From contig WELA01004867.1 in assembly GCA_009602735.1 (NCBI GenBank), forward strand, positions 258,691 to 322,690: DNA of 64,000 nucleotides, in the 5' to 3' direction. How positions within the stretch are numbered: the first letter of the stretch is position 1; each line of letters begins with the position of its first letter. Below the pieces are notes generated by a model. The model ran no database searches, was not told the origin of the DNA, and saw nothing but the letters and a program-made list of their open reading frames with translations. This document shows positions 1-11,786 of this stretch, in pieces. Origin of the DNA: Mesotaenium endlicherianum (lineage: Eukaryota; Streptophyta; Zygnematophyceae; Zygnematales; Mesotaeniaceae). The translations under genes were made by a program, and so were the position numbers.

Positions 1-17
1 GGGGGGGGGGGGGGGGG
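1..17. repeat. G homopolymer at window start
   Basis: Seventeen G residues open the window directly in front of coding sequence of the minus-strand glycosyltransferase-like gene. It is probably an intron tract or a sequence or assembly edge, so it limits how far the gene below can be followed. Confidence 0.6.
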
Positions 18-3000
18 CACGGAGCTCACGCACCTCGAGCGCACGGTCCCCACAGTCAGCGACGGCGCACTTGCTGTAGGGCCTCTTGGGCGCCTCCAGC
101 CGCTTGGGCCTCGTGCGGATGTGCACGGCTATGTCGAACCGCACAGCCTTGCCAGATGTCGCCCTCAGGAGAGCGCTCGGGGGTGCAACCAGACCGCGTG
201 CGCTCAGCTGAGGCAGGCCCCCGTCGGGAAAACCCGGCTGCTCTTGCTGCTGCTGCACCAAGATGTCCTCGATGGCGCGCGTGAGCGTGGCAGTGGGCCC
301 GCCCCGCAGGAGCTCGTGAATGACGCGCGAGCGCACGCAATTCTGCTCCCTACTCCCACACCACCCCCAAGACCTCACGCTCACCGCTTGTGCACACACA
401 GCCGCTGACATATGCACATGCGTAACAATATGTGTGCGAGCGTGCATGCGTGCTGGTGTGTGGGGTGGTGTGCGGGCGTGTCTGTGCTCAGAGTGGGAGC
501 AGCGCGGGCCACAAGCTTGCCCCAGGCGACAGGAGACCCAGCTGTCTGGCTGCTGTCGATCCCTCTGATGCATTGTCTTGCGCACAGCCTGCTCATGCCA
601 GCTGCTCCGCTGCCCCAGCCTGAGGCTGAGGTGGGGCCGCGCCCCCACAGCCTCCTCCACTCCTAGGCTCCAGCTACGCTCCATGCCCCCCCAGCCCCGG
701 CTCCACTGCTGACTTTAGGCTCCATAAGTAGTACAGCTCCTGCTCCAGCTTTGGGTGGGTCCAGTCAGCTGCTTGCAAGCCTCGGAAGAGGGACACCACC
801 CGCCAAGGAGAGGCTGGGAGGGCTGCCTGCCCGGTGGGCGGACAGGCCAGGCGAGAGCGAGGCGGAGGGCGCGCGCGCATGCATGCGGAAGGGGGGCGCA
901 CCGGGTGCAAATGTGTCGAGGCAGCGGGGAGAGCAGTTGACGCATCTGACAGATCACTGCAAGAGTGACTTAATTGACGGTTAGGGGGGACGGGGAACAG
1001 GAAACCAGTAAGGGCATGGGTATGCGAAAGAAATTGCCGGGGACCATAACACGTGCGTAGGTTGTAAGAATTCAGAGTTGAAGTCGGGCTCAGATTGATG
1101 TTTTCAATAGAGGGCTTAGTTATGATTCTCATGGTCATCAAAACTTAAGAGCATATTTTCGGGGATTCTATGCTACGGACAGAGGAAGTGGTCAAGGGCC
1201 ACCCAGGCTCAGCCGTGCCTCTGTGACATTTCCAGGCCAGTCGACGGGGCACTCACAGGCAGGCGAGGAGGCGGAGCACGCAGGGGCTGAGGGCGGGGCG
1301 GCCCATCCACCACAAGTCCCAGAAGGCGTGGTTGAACGAGAATAGGATGCGGGCAGGCGAGCGCAGCATGCCATGCGCGCGCCGCGCCGGCCCAACAGCC
1401 ACCGGGCGGTGCGGCAGCGGCAGCGCCTTGAAGCGCCGCAAGAACGCCGCCGGCTTCACGCCCGCGTCGCGCCACCTGACGCTGCTCACGCCGCTGCCGC
1501 CGCCGCCGCTGCTGCTGCCGCTGCTGCTGGCGCTGGTGGTGGCGTTGGGGGGCGGAGTGGCGCAGGCGAAGGCCAGACAGAGGGAGTCGAATACGGAGGC
1601 GTGGGCGCCGGCATGCAGCAGCACCAGGCGGCGGCCGGCGAGGCGCGCAAAGAGCGCGGAGGAGACGACGTTGCGCAGCGTGTTGCCCAAGCCAAAGCGC
1701 GGCACCACCACCAGCACCCTGCCGCCCGCCCGCCCGCCCGCCCGCACCCAGGGGCACGCCCACGCGTCCACACGCCCACACGCCCCATACGCGTACGTGA
1801 GCGCACGCGGCCACACACACTCAAGAGGCATGCGGCATGCAGGTATGAGGCCGGCCAGCTCCCACTGCCTGCGCAAGAGTGCCTCCCCGCACCCCTGCCC
1901 AGGGCCCTCCAGCGAGCACGTCCGCAGTCACGCTGAGTGCTTGGAGGGGCGGGCGGGTCAGAGGGGGGGGCGCTATAGCTCCATCCCTCTCCGCCTTCGC
2001 AGGCAGCACTGCAGCAAGCAACTATGCAAGCAGGAGGCAGTCCGCGAGGTGTACACAGCTGCCCTCTCTCTGTTCATCCCTTTCCCTCAGTGGAGAGCAT
2101 ACGCAAACCAGCTCACCCCCACTCGCCCCCTTCCCCGAGGAGCAGCATTGCTTTATCGCGACGCTTCTGTCGTTTACTAAGTAAGTGCAGGGGCGCCTGT
2201 GCACTTTGCGTAGGTGGCCAGATCACAGCTATTTTGCGCTCTGGAGGTCCCAAACGCAGTTGGTCAGAATTGCCACCCAGACCCATGTTACGCCCGCGCC
2301 GTGGACCCACCCATACACTCGTAGCATTTGTGGGGGCGACCGCTGACTGGGTGCCGACTGAGTGCTGGCGTGTGCGGAGACAGGCCGCGGGTCCCCCCCC
2401 AGGCAACTAACGCCTCTGCTGTTTCTTGGCAACGGGCCGAGACAGGAGAGAGGTCAAGCGACACCTTGCCAACCCTCGTGCCGCCAGCTGGCGCTCACCA
2501 GCTGGTACGCGCGTGCCGGTTCGGTGCTTTGCCAGATCAGGTGGTGCACCCCACGCAGGCAAGCACGAGGGGGAGAAGAGGAGAGCACACGCACTTCTGG
2601 CTGGGCCCCAAGCGGGCAAGGTCTTGCAGGGAGTGGACAGCTGGCACCGCCGCCCAGCTCTCCATCCCGCCCTCGTCAAAGATTGGCGCTTGTCCCCGAC
2701 ACGAGGGGAGCTCGTCGGGCCTGACAGGTGGCCTCTTCACAATGAAGGGGGTCATCCATGAGTCGTCCTCCTCAGCCTTGTGCGTGTACTCCAGCCGCGA
2801 CACGTGTCCGCCACCCTGGCTGCTGCTGCTGCCCTCTCCCTCCTGTTTCCTCAGACTCCCCTCTAACCCATCTTGCTCATTGGCAACTGATGTGCTGTCA
2901 GCCTGTTTCGCTGCCAGCTCCTCGTCCCCTCGAACCAGGTAAGCAGCACGGCGTCTCCGGCGGCCCTGGAAAGACCCCTCCTTGCGTGCAATCCCCTCAA

Positions 3001-3520
3001 AAGTTCTGCTAGAAGCTTCCCGGAAGGTTTTCCTGGAGGCTTCTCTTAATAATCGTCTTCTCTCACGAGCGTGAACCACGTCTCCCTCGCCTGATTCCTT
3101 CCCTGAGGTTCCGTCATTAGCAGCATGAAGCCCCCGCATACCAGCAGGGAGGGATGAGATGGCAGTTCCGCGTGCAATCGCTGACTCATTTTTTTCCGGC
3201 CGATCATGGAAGGTCTGCCACAACCTAGCCCCTTGGCGCAGCTTAGTGCTGCCTGCCTTCAAAAAAACGACAGGACCGACGCCACTGTGCTCTATAGGTA
3301 GCTCTGTATCTCCAGCCAGCGATTCACCCGGATGGAGGATCAAAGGCAGTTGTTCAATGGGTTTCAAATATGTTTGGGACGTCAAATTGTGAATCGAGGA
3401 CTCGTGATGATGAGTGGCAGCAAGAATATGAAGGACAAAAGAGAAAAGGAGCACAGAGGGTAAATGCAAGTCTTGAGTGTATGATGCTCTTTGTGATTGA
3501 CTGTTCTTTCCAGGCGCCAT
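1..3520 (-). CDS. Golgi type II glycosyltransferase-like protein, possibly GT37 fucosyltransferase-like (3' partial, multi-exon)
   Basis: I read this as one split gene on the minus strand that runs off the window. The first exon starts at the ATG at 3520 and continues to about 2600. It gives a short N-terminus, a hydrophobic signal anchor (about residues 20-38, LPSVLLFSFVLHILAAT) and a long polar, Arg- and Ser-rich stem. A second segment, about 1719-1257, carries a GLGN motif (PRFGLGNTLRNVVSSALFA), like the GLGNR motif of plant xyloglucan fucosyltransferases, then a Ser/Gly-rich insert and FSFNHAFWDLWW. It ends in a GTGAGT donor. A third exon starts at 349 after a TAG acceptor, keeps the frame and contains VRFDIAVHIRTRPKRLE, resembling the GIQIR segment of that family. 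The exons between 2600 and 1719 and the 3' end are not resolved. The anchor-stem-catalytic layout fits a Golgi enzyme. The family is inferred from two short motifs, so another GLGN-type glycosyltransferase is possible. Confidence 0.42.
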
Positions 3521-4670
3521 CCTCCACTTATCGACGTGCCAGACCAACAATGAGAAGAGGAGGAAGATCGGTGCTTCCTTACTTCGCCCATGAAGTCCGA
3601 GCTTGCATCTTAACAATTCGTCTTAGTTCTCGTACTAACGTTCTTTACCTCCAGGCCCTCGGAATCCTTGAAGGAAACGAGGTCATATACAGCCGGAAGG
3701 TCTGCCTGTCTTAGCGACGTACAGCAGCATACCCGATCTTTCAATTAAAGTTTGCAGGCATTTCATAATGTGGAGTGCATGGCTGCACGAAGCAGAGCTC
3801 ATGGCGCGGGTCGTACGCTGACATGTTCTGATACTACACCAAGTGCCGGATCAAGCGCGTAAGGCCTGCAGGTACACGAGAACTTGTGAGGACTTTGCAA
3901 CTCGCGAGCAGTGCACGATGGCTTGCACGACTGTGCGCGCACTATAATGCGTACAGCACACTCGTGCGCCAACCCATGCTCCCAGATTGATTAGGAATTC
4001 TTCCTCAAAATACGCGTAGAGTGCATTTTTAGCTTTCAACGTTTTTAGAGGAAGATTGTTTGTCATTGTTTGGGTCTTCGGCCTTTTTTCCCCTAGATCT
4101 CTGGACACCGTTTTGGAACGACCCCGCTGAGCGTCATGTAGGCGTGCGCCTCGGTAGGGACCTCACGCGTGTGGTCAAAGTTCATAGCCCTTACCATACG
4201 CGACCATGTACCTTGGGGCATTCAATTTCTCACGCATTGTCAGGCTTGTCCTGTAATGTTGTCAATGATGAAATGGTGTCAGGCAGTGTCATAGTGTCAG
4301 GTGTCTTCGAAAGCGTGTGGACCTTCGTAAACCCGCCACCAAAGTACCCTTTCAAGACCCCTCTCTTCTACCAACGCATCACTAGCTACGTGTTTTGAAG
4401 CTGCTGCTAGTTTCTTATGGTTTGTTATTTGCAGAGGCTACTCTACTTCTTATTCTCCGTGTAGATACGTACATCTGCTTTGGAATAACATGGCTGGGGA
4501 TGATACTTCGTCGGAAAGCATAAAGCTCACTATTGCATCTGAATTTGATTTGCCTAGTTGTTCCTCCTCTTCAAGTACGAGTGATGATGAGATTAGCTTG
4601 AAGTGGATGAGCGATTCGGGAAGGTCGTCTGATTCAGTTTTGAATGGAGCGTCTCCATCTACATCAAGAC
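3521..4670. other. non-coding interval upstream of element G1
   Basis: Only short ORFs occur here. The longest (4060-4398 plus, 112 codons) has no recognisable domain and biased composition. A 61-codon Ser-rich ORF at 4490-4675 runs into the G1 LTR and cannot be judged. I see no gene I can support. Confidence 0.5.
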
Positions 4671-5414
4671 TGTAAAGTCATAGGTTTATAAAGTGCATTT
4701 TTGAGTTTCATGAAAGTATGTTTTGATTGTATAGTAGTGTAGAGTGCATGTTTGTGGTCATTTTGATATAAAGTTCATTGAATTTGGTCAAGTATTGAGA
4801 GAGTTACGGATTTCTGAAGTTTAATTAGTTTTGAGGTCGGTTGACGACTGTCCTTTATTCGCGGTGAGCGCGACCGTCGGATTGACCGACAGCGTCAAGC
4901 GATCTGGCCCGTTAGGATGAACTCGAACCTTCACGTAAGTTCGGCTGACGCGGAGTGCCGACTAGGTCAATTTACCTAGAAGTTTCGGTTTAGCCTAGCG
5001 CGTCTAAGATAGAATATTCTAGTAATGTCGATGCATGTATGTGGACGTCAATTCGGCCCGACACGTCATATTAGACTGATCTGGTTTTCTCACGAATATT
5101 CTGGAAGGGACAATTTGACGAACACTTAGGAAAATCCGTAGCTTCCTCCTAGAGAGGAGCACTTGGGCAGAAAATTTTAAATAGGCATAAGTTTTCTGTT
5201 TCTTATCAATTTTCACTTCTGTAAATTTCTACGGGTTTGTAATGACAAGGCCTTTCATCCTACATCATTTGTGAGCAGTTTCTTGCTACTCAAAATGTTG
5301 AGTATGTTTCCTAAGCTGTGTTAGTGATATGGCGTTGCACTCTCTAGTATGATGGCAACTAGTTCCTTTCCTCGTGAGTCACTACGCTTCCACTAGGGCA
5401 CTTTGCCCCCTTCA
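4671..5414 (+). repeat. 5' LTR of G1
   Basis: It matches 8283-9030 over its whole length with scattered substitutions and small indels. It starts TGTAAAGTCATAGG and ends in CCCCCTTCA just before the primer binding site. Confidence 0.93.
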
Positions 5415-5416
5415 TC

Positions 5417-5428
5417 TGGTATCGGAGC
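5417..5428 (+). other. primer binding site of G1 (initiator Met tRNA type)
   Basis: TGGTATCGGAGC lies two bases after the 5' LTR. It equals the common plant iMet primer site except for G in place of A at position 8. The same variant follows the LTRs of two other families in this window. Confidence 0.8.
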
Positions 5429-5451
5429 TGGGCTACTTTGCATATTATATT

Positions 5452-8295
5452 ATGGAGTCGCAGCCGGCAGTTGGAGGAGGCGAACATGTCGAGCATGTTG
5501 AGCGCGCGGGGCAACAGGCAGCACCAACGATGACCAGAGAGCAACAAGAGATGCAGGCGATGCTAAGGCAAATGGCAAATGCAATTGGAGGAGAAGTCTA
5601 CACCCAGTTTCAACAAAATATGCGCGCGGAGGTGGAGAGAATGGTGCGAGTTGTTATGGGGAACGCCGCTTCGACGAGTTCGGCACCTGCACCTGTTGTC
5701 CCACCGATTCATGTTAACCCAGTGGTGCAACCAGTTATTCCACCCGCATCAGACGGGTTGATTGACAGGCTTGTCGGGGCGAAGTATTTCTCGAAGATCG
5801 ATTTGAGGAGTGGCTATCACCAGGTACGGATTGCGGAAGGAGACGTTCAGAAGACTGATTTCAGGACTCGCTATGGTTTGTTCGAGTTCACAGTCATGCC
5901 TTTTGGATTGACTAATGCACCTGCTACATTCATGGGACTCATGAATAGTATCTTCAGACCCTACTTGGACCAGTTTGTGGTGATATTTTTGGACGACATC
6001 CTGATCTATTCGAAGACCTTGGAAGAGCATGTGGAGCATCTGAGGAAGGTGTTGGAGGTCTTGAGAGATCAGAAGCTGTATGGGAAGATGAGCAAGTGCG
6101 ACTTCTGTCTCAAGGAGGTCGAGTTTCTTGGACACATAGTGGGAGCTGAAGGAGTCAAGGTGGAGCAGAAGAAGGTGCAAGCAGTCGAAGATTGGCCTGC
6201 TGATATTCATCAACTTAGGAGTTTCCTCGGCATGGCAAATTATTACCGACGTTTCATTGAAGGATTTGCCAAGGTGTGTGCACCGCTCACGGACATGTTG
6301 AAGAAGCAGGAGAAGTGGCTATGGGGTGACAAGGAGCAGCAAGCATTTGAGAGGATTAAGGAGCTGTTAACACAGGCACCTGTGTTGGCAATTGCCAGTC
6401 CAGAGCTTCCTTTCACCATCATCACGGACGCATCAAATTTCGCAGTGGGAGCCATTCTTCTCCAGGACCAGGGCAAAGGATTGCAGCCTGTGGCATATGA
6501 GAGCAGAAAGTTGAGTCCTGCGGAGCAGAACTATCCAGCACACGAGCGAGAGATGTTGGCTATTATCTAGGCTTTGAGGATTTGGCGATGTTATGCGGAC
6601 GGCCGGAAGGTGTTCATCAAGACCGACCACAAGAGCTTGGAGAAGTTTATGACGCAGCCAACGTTGACACCAAGACAGGCAAGGTGGATGGAGTTTCTGC
6701 AACAGTTTGACCACAAGATTGAGTACTTACCTGGGAAGATCAACCCTGCACACGCTTTATCCAAGAGGTGTGACCTTGCAGCTGTTTCAGTCATTAAGGA
6801 GAATATGGACTTCAAGACGAAGCTTCAAAGAGGTTATGAGGAGGACCCAGAGTTTGCTGATGGTGGAGCAGCTGAGTCCAACTCGAGTATGCAGAAGAAA
6901 GACGGCATATGGTATTATGGTGATTCCAAGAGTGTGGTGGTACCTGACATCAAGGAGCTACGAGACTTACTACTTGCGGAGCATCATGACAACTTATATG
7001 CTGGACACTTTGGAAGCGAGAAGACGGCAAGCGTGCTGAAGCGGGAATACTACTGGAGAAATATGGACAAGGACATCGAGGAGTGGATCAGGAGTTGCGA
7101 TGCGTGCCAGAGAAACAAGACACCAAATCAAAAGAAGGGAGGTACATTGCGACCCCTGCCTATTCCAGAGTATCCTTGGGAGCAGATTGCTATGGACTTC
7201 ATCACATCGTTACCAGTCAGTGGTCAAGGGCACGATGCAGTATGGGTTGTGTCTGACAGACTCAGCAAGATGGCTCACTTCATTCCCATGAAGGAGACTT
7301 CTACGACAGCAGATGTGGCACGGCTATTCTTTGATCATATTTTCAGGCTACATGGGTTGCCAAAGGTGATTGTTTCAGATCGGGATCCAAGGTTTACTNT
7401 TAGCAACTTCTGGCGGTCGTTGTTTACTTTGATGGGGACCAAGCTGAGTATGAGCACTTCCTATCATCCTCAGACAGACGGGCAGAGTGAGAGGCTCAAC
7501 AGAACTCTGCAAGAGGTGCTCAGGAGTTTCACTATGGAGGACCCTTCAGAGTGGGACAAGAAGCTGCCAGGATTGGAGTTTGCCGACAACAACAGCATGC
7601 AGGGATCCACCAAGCAGTCACCATTCGCTATGGTTTATGGGTGAGAAGTATATCATCCAGGGAACATCTTGTTGGAGAAGGCCAAGGAGACTCGGGTTCC
7701 TACTACACAAGCTTTTATGGAGCAGATGGCCAAGACTTGGGATATGGCGAAGACGTGTATTCGGAAGGCACAGGGAGAGCAGGTCAAGCATGCTAACAAG
7801 CACAGGAGGGAAGTGACATTCCATGTGGACGACAAAGTACTCTTGTCCACAGAGAACCTACCTTTCACAGGCAAGGGGAAACTGCGGGCACGGTTTACAG
7901 GTCCCTTTGTAGTGCTCAAGCAGGTGAATCCAGTGGCCTACAAGTTGGAACTTCCTTCAAGCTGGCGTATCCATGATGTGTTCCATGTCAGTTGTTTGCG
8001 ACCATACGTTGACCCGAATGAAGGACATCCTGGACGACTACCTACACCGCCACCACCGGTCGAGATCGATGATGTATTGGAGTATGAAGTGGAGGCGATT
8101 GTTGGCAATCGACGAGTCAAGCGAGGTCAACAATTTGTCCAAGACTATCTGGTCAAGTGGAAAGCCTACCCTGCGGACGACAACACTTGGGAGCCAGAGG
8201 CCAACCTGAATCATTGTAAGAGTAAGTTGAGGTGTTATCTACAGAATGCGTCGAGGACGTCGCATCTTGAGGAGGGGGATGATGTAAGGTCATAG
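5452..8295 (+). pseudogene. G1 gag-RT-RNase H-integrase-chromodomain polyprotein, broken
   Basis: The likely start is the ATG at 5452, after the primer site. About 100 residues of gag-like sequence ([18 protein letters not shown]) pass in frame directly into RT at [20 protein letters not shown], so the rest of gag, the protease and the first RT blocks are absent. RT has [13 protein letters not shown] and the catalytic FLDDILIY, followed by RNase H ([12 protein letters not shown]). A TAG at 6568 interrupts RNase H. The integrase has its HHCC zinc finger (ending SCDACQRNK), the DD35E core and HPQTDGQSERLNRT, with one N at 7399. A TGA at 7642 breaks it. The last part is a chromodomain, about 8080-8260 (YEVEAIVG...LVKWKAYP...NTWEPE), which in chromoviruses guides integration to marked chromatin. 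Two stops and the deletion make it non-autonomous. Confidence 0.9.
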
Positions 8296-9030
8296 GTTTA
8301 TAAAGTGCAATTTTGAGTTTCCTGAAAGTATGTTTTGATTGTATAGTAGTATAGAGTGCATTTTGGTGGTCATTTTGATATAAAGCTCATCGAATTTGGT
8401 CAAGTATTGAGAGAGTTCTGGATTTCCGAAGTTTAATTAGTTTTGAGGTCGGTTGACGACTGTCCTTAATTCGCGGTGAGCGCGACCGTCGGATTGACCG
8501 ACAGCGTCGAGCGATCTGGCCCGTTAGAATGAACTCGAACCTTCACGTAAGTTCGGCTGACGCGGAGTGCCGACTAGGTCGATTTACCTAGAAGTTTCGG
8601 TTCAGCCTAGCGCGTCTAAGATAGAATATTCTAGTAATGTCGATGCATGTATGTGGACGTCAAATCGGCCCGACACGTCAGATTACACTGATTTGGCTTA
8701 CTAATATTCTGGAAGGGACGATTTGACGAACACTTAGGAAAATCCGTAGCTTCCTCCTAGAGAGGAGCACTTAGGCAGAAAATTATAAATAGGCATAACT
8801 TCTTTGTTTCTTATCAGTTTTCACTTCTGTAAATTTCTACGGGTTTGTAATGACAAGGCCTTTCATCCTACGGCATTTGTGAGCAGTTTCTTGCTACTCA
8901 AAATGTTGAGTATTTTTCCTAAGCTTTGTTAGTGATATGCCGCTGCACTCTCTAGTATGATGGCNTGATGGCAACTACTTCCTTTCCTCGTGAGTCACTA
9001 CGCTTCCACTAGGGCACTCTGCCCCTTTCA
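8283..9030 (+). repeat. 3' LTR of G1
   Basis: Partner of 4671-5414. Near the 3' end a short duplication containing an N (ATGATGGCNTGATGGC at 8957-8972) distinguishes it from the 5' copy and may be an assembly artefact. Confidence 0.93.
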
Positions 9031-9131
9031 GACATCTCCCTCCTAATGGCATTAGGATGGAAATAGAAGGGACAGCACGCTTTTATTAGTGTTAGTGTTG
9101 TCGAGGCGACAACATGATAAGTTGGAGGGAT
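9031..9131 (+). mobile_element. remnant of K-family internal 3' end with polypurine tract
   Basis: It contains GTGTTGTCGAGGCGACAA and AAGTTGGAGGGA immediately before a K LTR. The same arrangement precedes the LTR at 11067 and, in reverse, the one at 34284. This shows that the K LTRs belong to a retrotransposon whose upstream part is lost here. Confidence 0.7.
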
Positions 9132-9840
9132 TGTAATGAATCAGTATATTAGTTGATATAATATAATAGGGAATTAAGTTTAGCCTGCTGAACTCTAGTT
9201 AATAATCAGTCAGCTGGACTTCATATTTAATATCAGTTTAATGACTCGGCCGGAAGTAGCAGGCTGAAGTCAACTTAAGTCAGCTTGCTGACACATTCTT
9301 TGACAGCCAGCTGACTTCCGTACTCGGTAGCAGCGAACTGCCTCGATATGCATCTAAGTGTGGCATGCTAGATGAATGGCCAGATGACATCCCTATGATG
9401 GATGGCGATTCGGGATGATGGGAGATGGCGGTGGATTTGGTTAACCGAGGTCCTACCAACGTAGTTAACTCCCGGGTAGGCGGTGCCATCGCACTGGCCG
9501 TTGAACAGTAAACTCATTCCATGTACATATGCTAGGCATTGCTCTCGAGTTCGGCATTCGGAAACGAGGCCAACTCTCTTGTACAGCTTACTGAGAGAGA
9601 TCTGAATCCAAGGCGAGAAGCCATTGATACGCACTGTCTTCTAACCTTGCTTATGTATGAGTTTACTGATTTGCATTATTGATGCTAGTTTACTCGCATT
9701 AGACTTACGAGTATTATTCACTGCTAGTGTGTTGTCCTTTGCCGTTTAACCAGTTAACGGAAAATACCATAAAGATTACTTGCTGATATAAAGATCTTTA
9801 TTAATTGTTAATTGCCTATTGGGTAAGTCGATTCATTTCA
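9132..9840 (+). repeat. K-family LTR, copy A
   Basis: A 709-bp repeat beginning TGTAATGAATCAG and ending CGATTCATTTCA. It matches copies at 11067, 33568 (reverse), 34503 and 37850. It is preceded by a polypurine tract, so it is formally a 3' LTR. The sequence after it lacks the primer site and enters the middle of an ORF. Confidence 0.88.
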
Positions 9841-10905
9841 GCCATGTATAATGAGGTGGAGAGGAGCAGCTGGGAACTCTTGGCCAGGGTAACCAATCAG
9901 CTGGACTTCGTAGGGCATTGGTACCCTTGTACGCTGAAGAGGACAGACCTGCCTTCTTCCAAAAGCCCACCGATTGGCGGTGGATGACCATTAACATGAG
10001 GGACCAGCAAAATGACAGGGCAGGAGAGGAAGATTTCCTAACAGACCTACAGGGGAACATTGTGTTGCCCCCTCATATTGCAGCTTGGGACCCAAGAATG
10101 GATGGAGTAAGAGACTGCTTGAGTCAAGAAATATAGGAGGACAGGAGCAGGGCCCGAGAGTCATTCTCTAAAGAGAAGCACGCTTATGCCAAATGGGCAA
10201 GCAAGCAGGGAGAGAAAGAGCTGTATGCGGTCAGGATTCAACAGCCCCCACCAGCACCCAAAAGGGAAAGGTCAGTGGGGTATTCTTTTTCTCGAGAAGA
10301 GCTGGAGCAGCTGACAGAGGAGACCCCAGCAGTCCCAGAGGAGCCAGGGGAAGAAGAGGAGGAGTGAGAGGAAGAAGAGGAGGAAGGCAAGGAAGAGGAC
10401 ACTAGCCACGCTGTGACCCTGACACCTGCCACATCCCCTGCAATGGAGAAGACTGGGTTGGCCAGGGCAAGCATAGCTCTACACTAGCTCGCTAAAAAGG
10501 AAGACGTCACTTGGCTGGGAACTGCCAGAGGACAGAGCCCATCTGCAGGCGCAGAGACCAAGTCAGACAGGGCAGACAGGAGGGCTGTTAGAGAAATAGC
10601 CAGAGGCCTGCCAGCATCTCCCTCGCAGAGAGGATATATGCCCTTGGCTCATGTCATGCAACATCCTTCTGGGATGTCGGTATATGTACCTATCAATTTG
10701 AGGGATGCCCAAGAGAAGGCTGCCTCCCTTCATTTTCAGACTGTGCAGGAGGAAACAACCCAATTATTGCGTTCTCCCCTTGGTTCTTCCTACTCGGAGC
10801 CCCCAGGTTTCACGACACTCCAAGACAGAAGGAGGAGGTCTGGCTCCCGGTCTCGCTCCCTTGACCGTAGAGTCCCAGGAACATTTTCTTCAAAAGAGCA
10901 GTAGG
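9841..10905 (+). pseudogene. unrecognised gag-like protein, copy 1 (5' truncated)
   Basis: This region is homologous over about 1 kb to 62098-63124. Shared blocks include LDFVGHWYPCTLKRTD, DWRWMTINMRDQ, NIVLPPHIAAWDPRMDGV and KHAYAKWASKQG, then an acidic stretch, MPLAHVMQHPSGMSVYVP and an Arg/Ser-rich tail (DRRRRSGSRSRSLDRR). I do not recognise the family. Its place between K LTRs and its basic RS-like tail suggest a structural or nucleic-acid-binding protein of the element, which is inference. The frame is broken: a TAG at 10134 stands where copy 2 has CAG, and there are further shifts near 9950 and stops near 10365 and 10485. The N-terminal half present in copy 2 is missing here. Confidence 0.6.
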
Positions 10906-11066
10906 CAAAGGGCGGAGGGACAGCACACTGTTACTAATGATCCCCATAGTTAGGCATCAGTGTTGGAGCAAGAGGCCGTGGGAGGGAGATCAGTTCTTTC
11001 AGTTGGGGAAAACCATGTACCTAGTGTTAGTGTTGTCGAGGCGACAAGCTGTTAAGTTGGAGGGAT
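10906..11066 (+). mobile_element. K-family 3' untranslated region and polypurine tract
   Basis: It ends in GTGTTGTCGAGGCGACAA and AGTTGGAGGGA, like 9031-9131, and leads directly into LTR copy B. Confidence 0.65.
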
Positions 11067-11784
11067 TCTAATGAATCAGTATATTGGTAGATATAATATT
11101 CATTTAAATATAATAGTTAAATAAGTTCAGCCTGCTGAACTTTACTTAATTTTGAGTCTGCTGGACCTTATAAAATAATCAAATTCAATGACTCAGCCGG
11201 GAGCAGCAGGCTGAAGTCAAATTAGGTCAGCTTGCTGACACATTCTTTGACAGCCAGCTGACTTTTGTACTCGGTAGCAGCGAACTGCCTAGATACGCAT
11301 CTAAGTGTGGTGTGCTAGATGAATGGCCAGATGACATTCTTAGGATGGATGGCGATTCGGGATGATGGGAGATGGCGGTGGATTTGGTTAACGGAGATTT
11401 CACCAACGTGGTGAACTCCCGGGTAGGCAGTGCCATCGCAATGGCCGTTGAATAGTAAACTCATTCCATGCACATATGCTAGGTATTGTTCTCGAGTTCG
11501 GCATTCGGAAACGAGGCCAACTCTCTTGTACAGCTTACGGAAAGAGATCTGAATCCAAGGCGAGAAGCCATTGATATGCACTGTCTTCTAGCCTTGCTTA
11601 TGTACGAGTATACTGATTGCATTATTGATGGTAGTTTACTTCCATTTGACTTGGGAGTATTGTCCACTGCTAGTGTGTTGTCTTTTGCTGTTGAATCAAT
11701 TAACAGAAAGTACCATAAAGGATACTTGCTGATATAAAGATCTTCGTTAATTGTTAATCGCCTATTTGGTAAGTCGATTCATTT
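11067..11784 (+). repeat. K-family LTR, copy B
   Basis: It is closely similar to copy A. The first bases read TCTAATG instead of TGTAATG. The last two bases (CA) are missing because the DIRS-like element begins right after CGATTCATTT. Confidence 0.86.
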
Positions 11785-11786
11785 AA

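Larger units (their letters stand above)
4671..9030 (+). mobile_element. Ty3/gypsy chromovirus G1, internally deleted
   Basis: Two near-identical direct repeats (4671-5414 and 8283-9030), each beginning TGTAA and ending TTTCA, bound an internal region with a primer binding site, a fused gag-RT, RNase H, integrase and chromodomain. A purine-rich tract (GAGGAGGGGGATGA) precedes the 3' LTR. The 4.36-kb length is short for a chromovirus because most of gag, the protease and the RT N-terminus are missing. The five bases on each side (AAGAC and GACAT) do not match as a target-site duplication. The right flank is already a fragment of the K family, so the ends look rearranged. Confidence 0.93.

Noticed and set aside
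674-1141. 155-codon minus-strand ORF
   Set aside because: It falls in the intron between the exons ending at 1257 and starting at 349, and shows no domain.
1332-2180. 282-codon plus-strand ORF, and a 187-codon one in another frame
   Set aside because: Composition is extreme (Ala, Arg, Pro) and they lie opposite the GLGN exon of the minus-strand gene; they are GC-rich shadows.
4060-4398. 112-codon ORF upstream of G1
   Set aside because: No similarity recognised and no supporting signals.
4666-9035. Target-site duplication around G1
   Set aside because: The flanks are AAGAC and GACAT; sharing only GAC is not enough.
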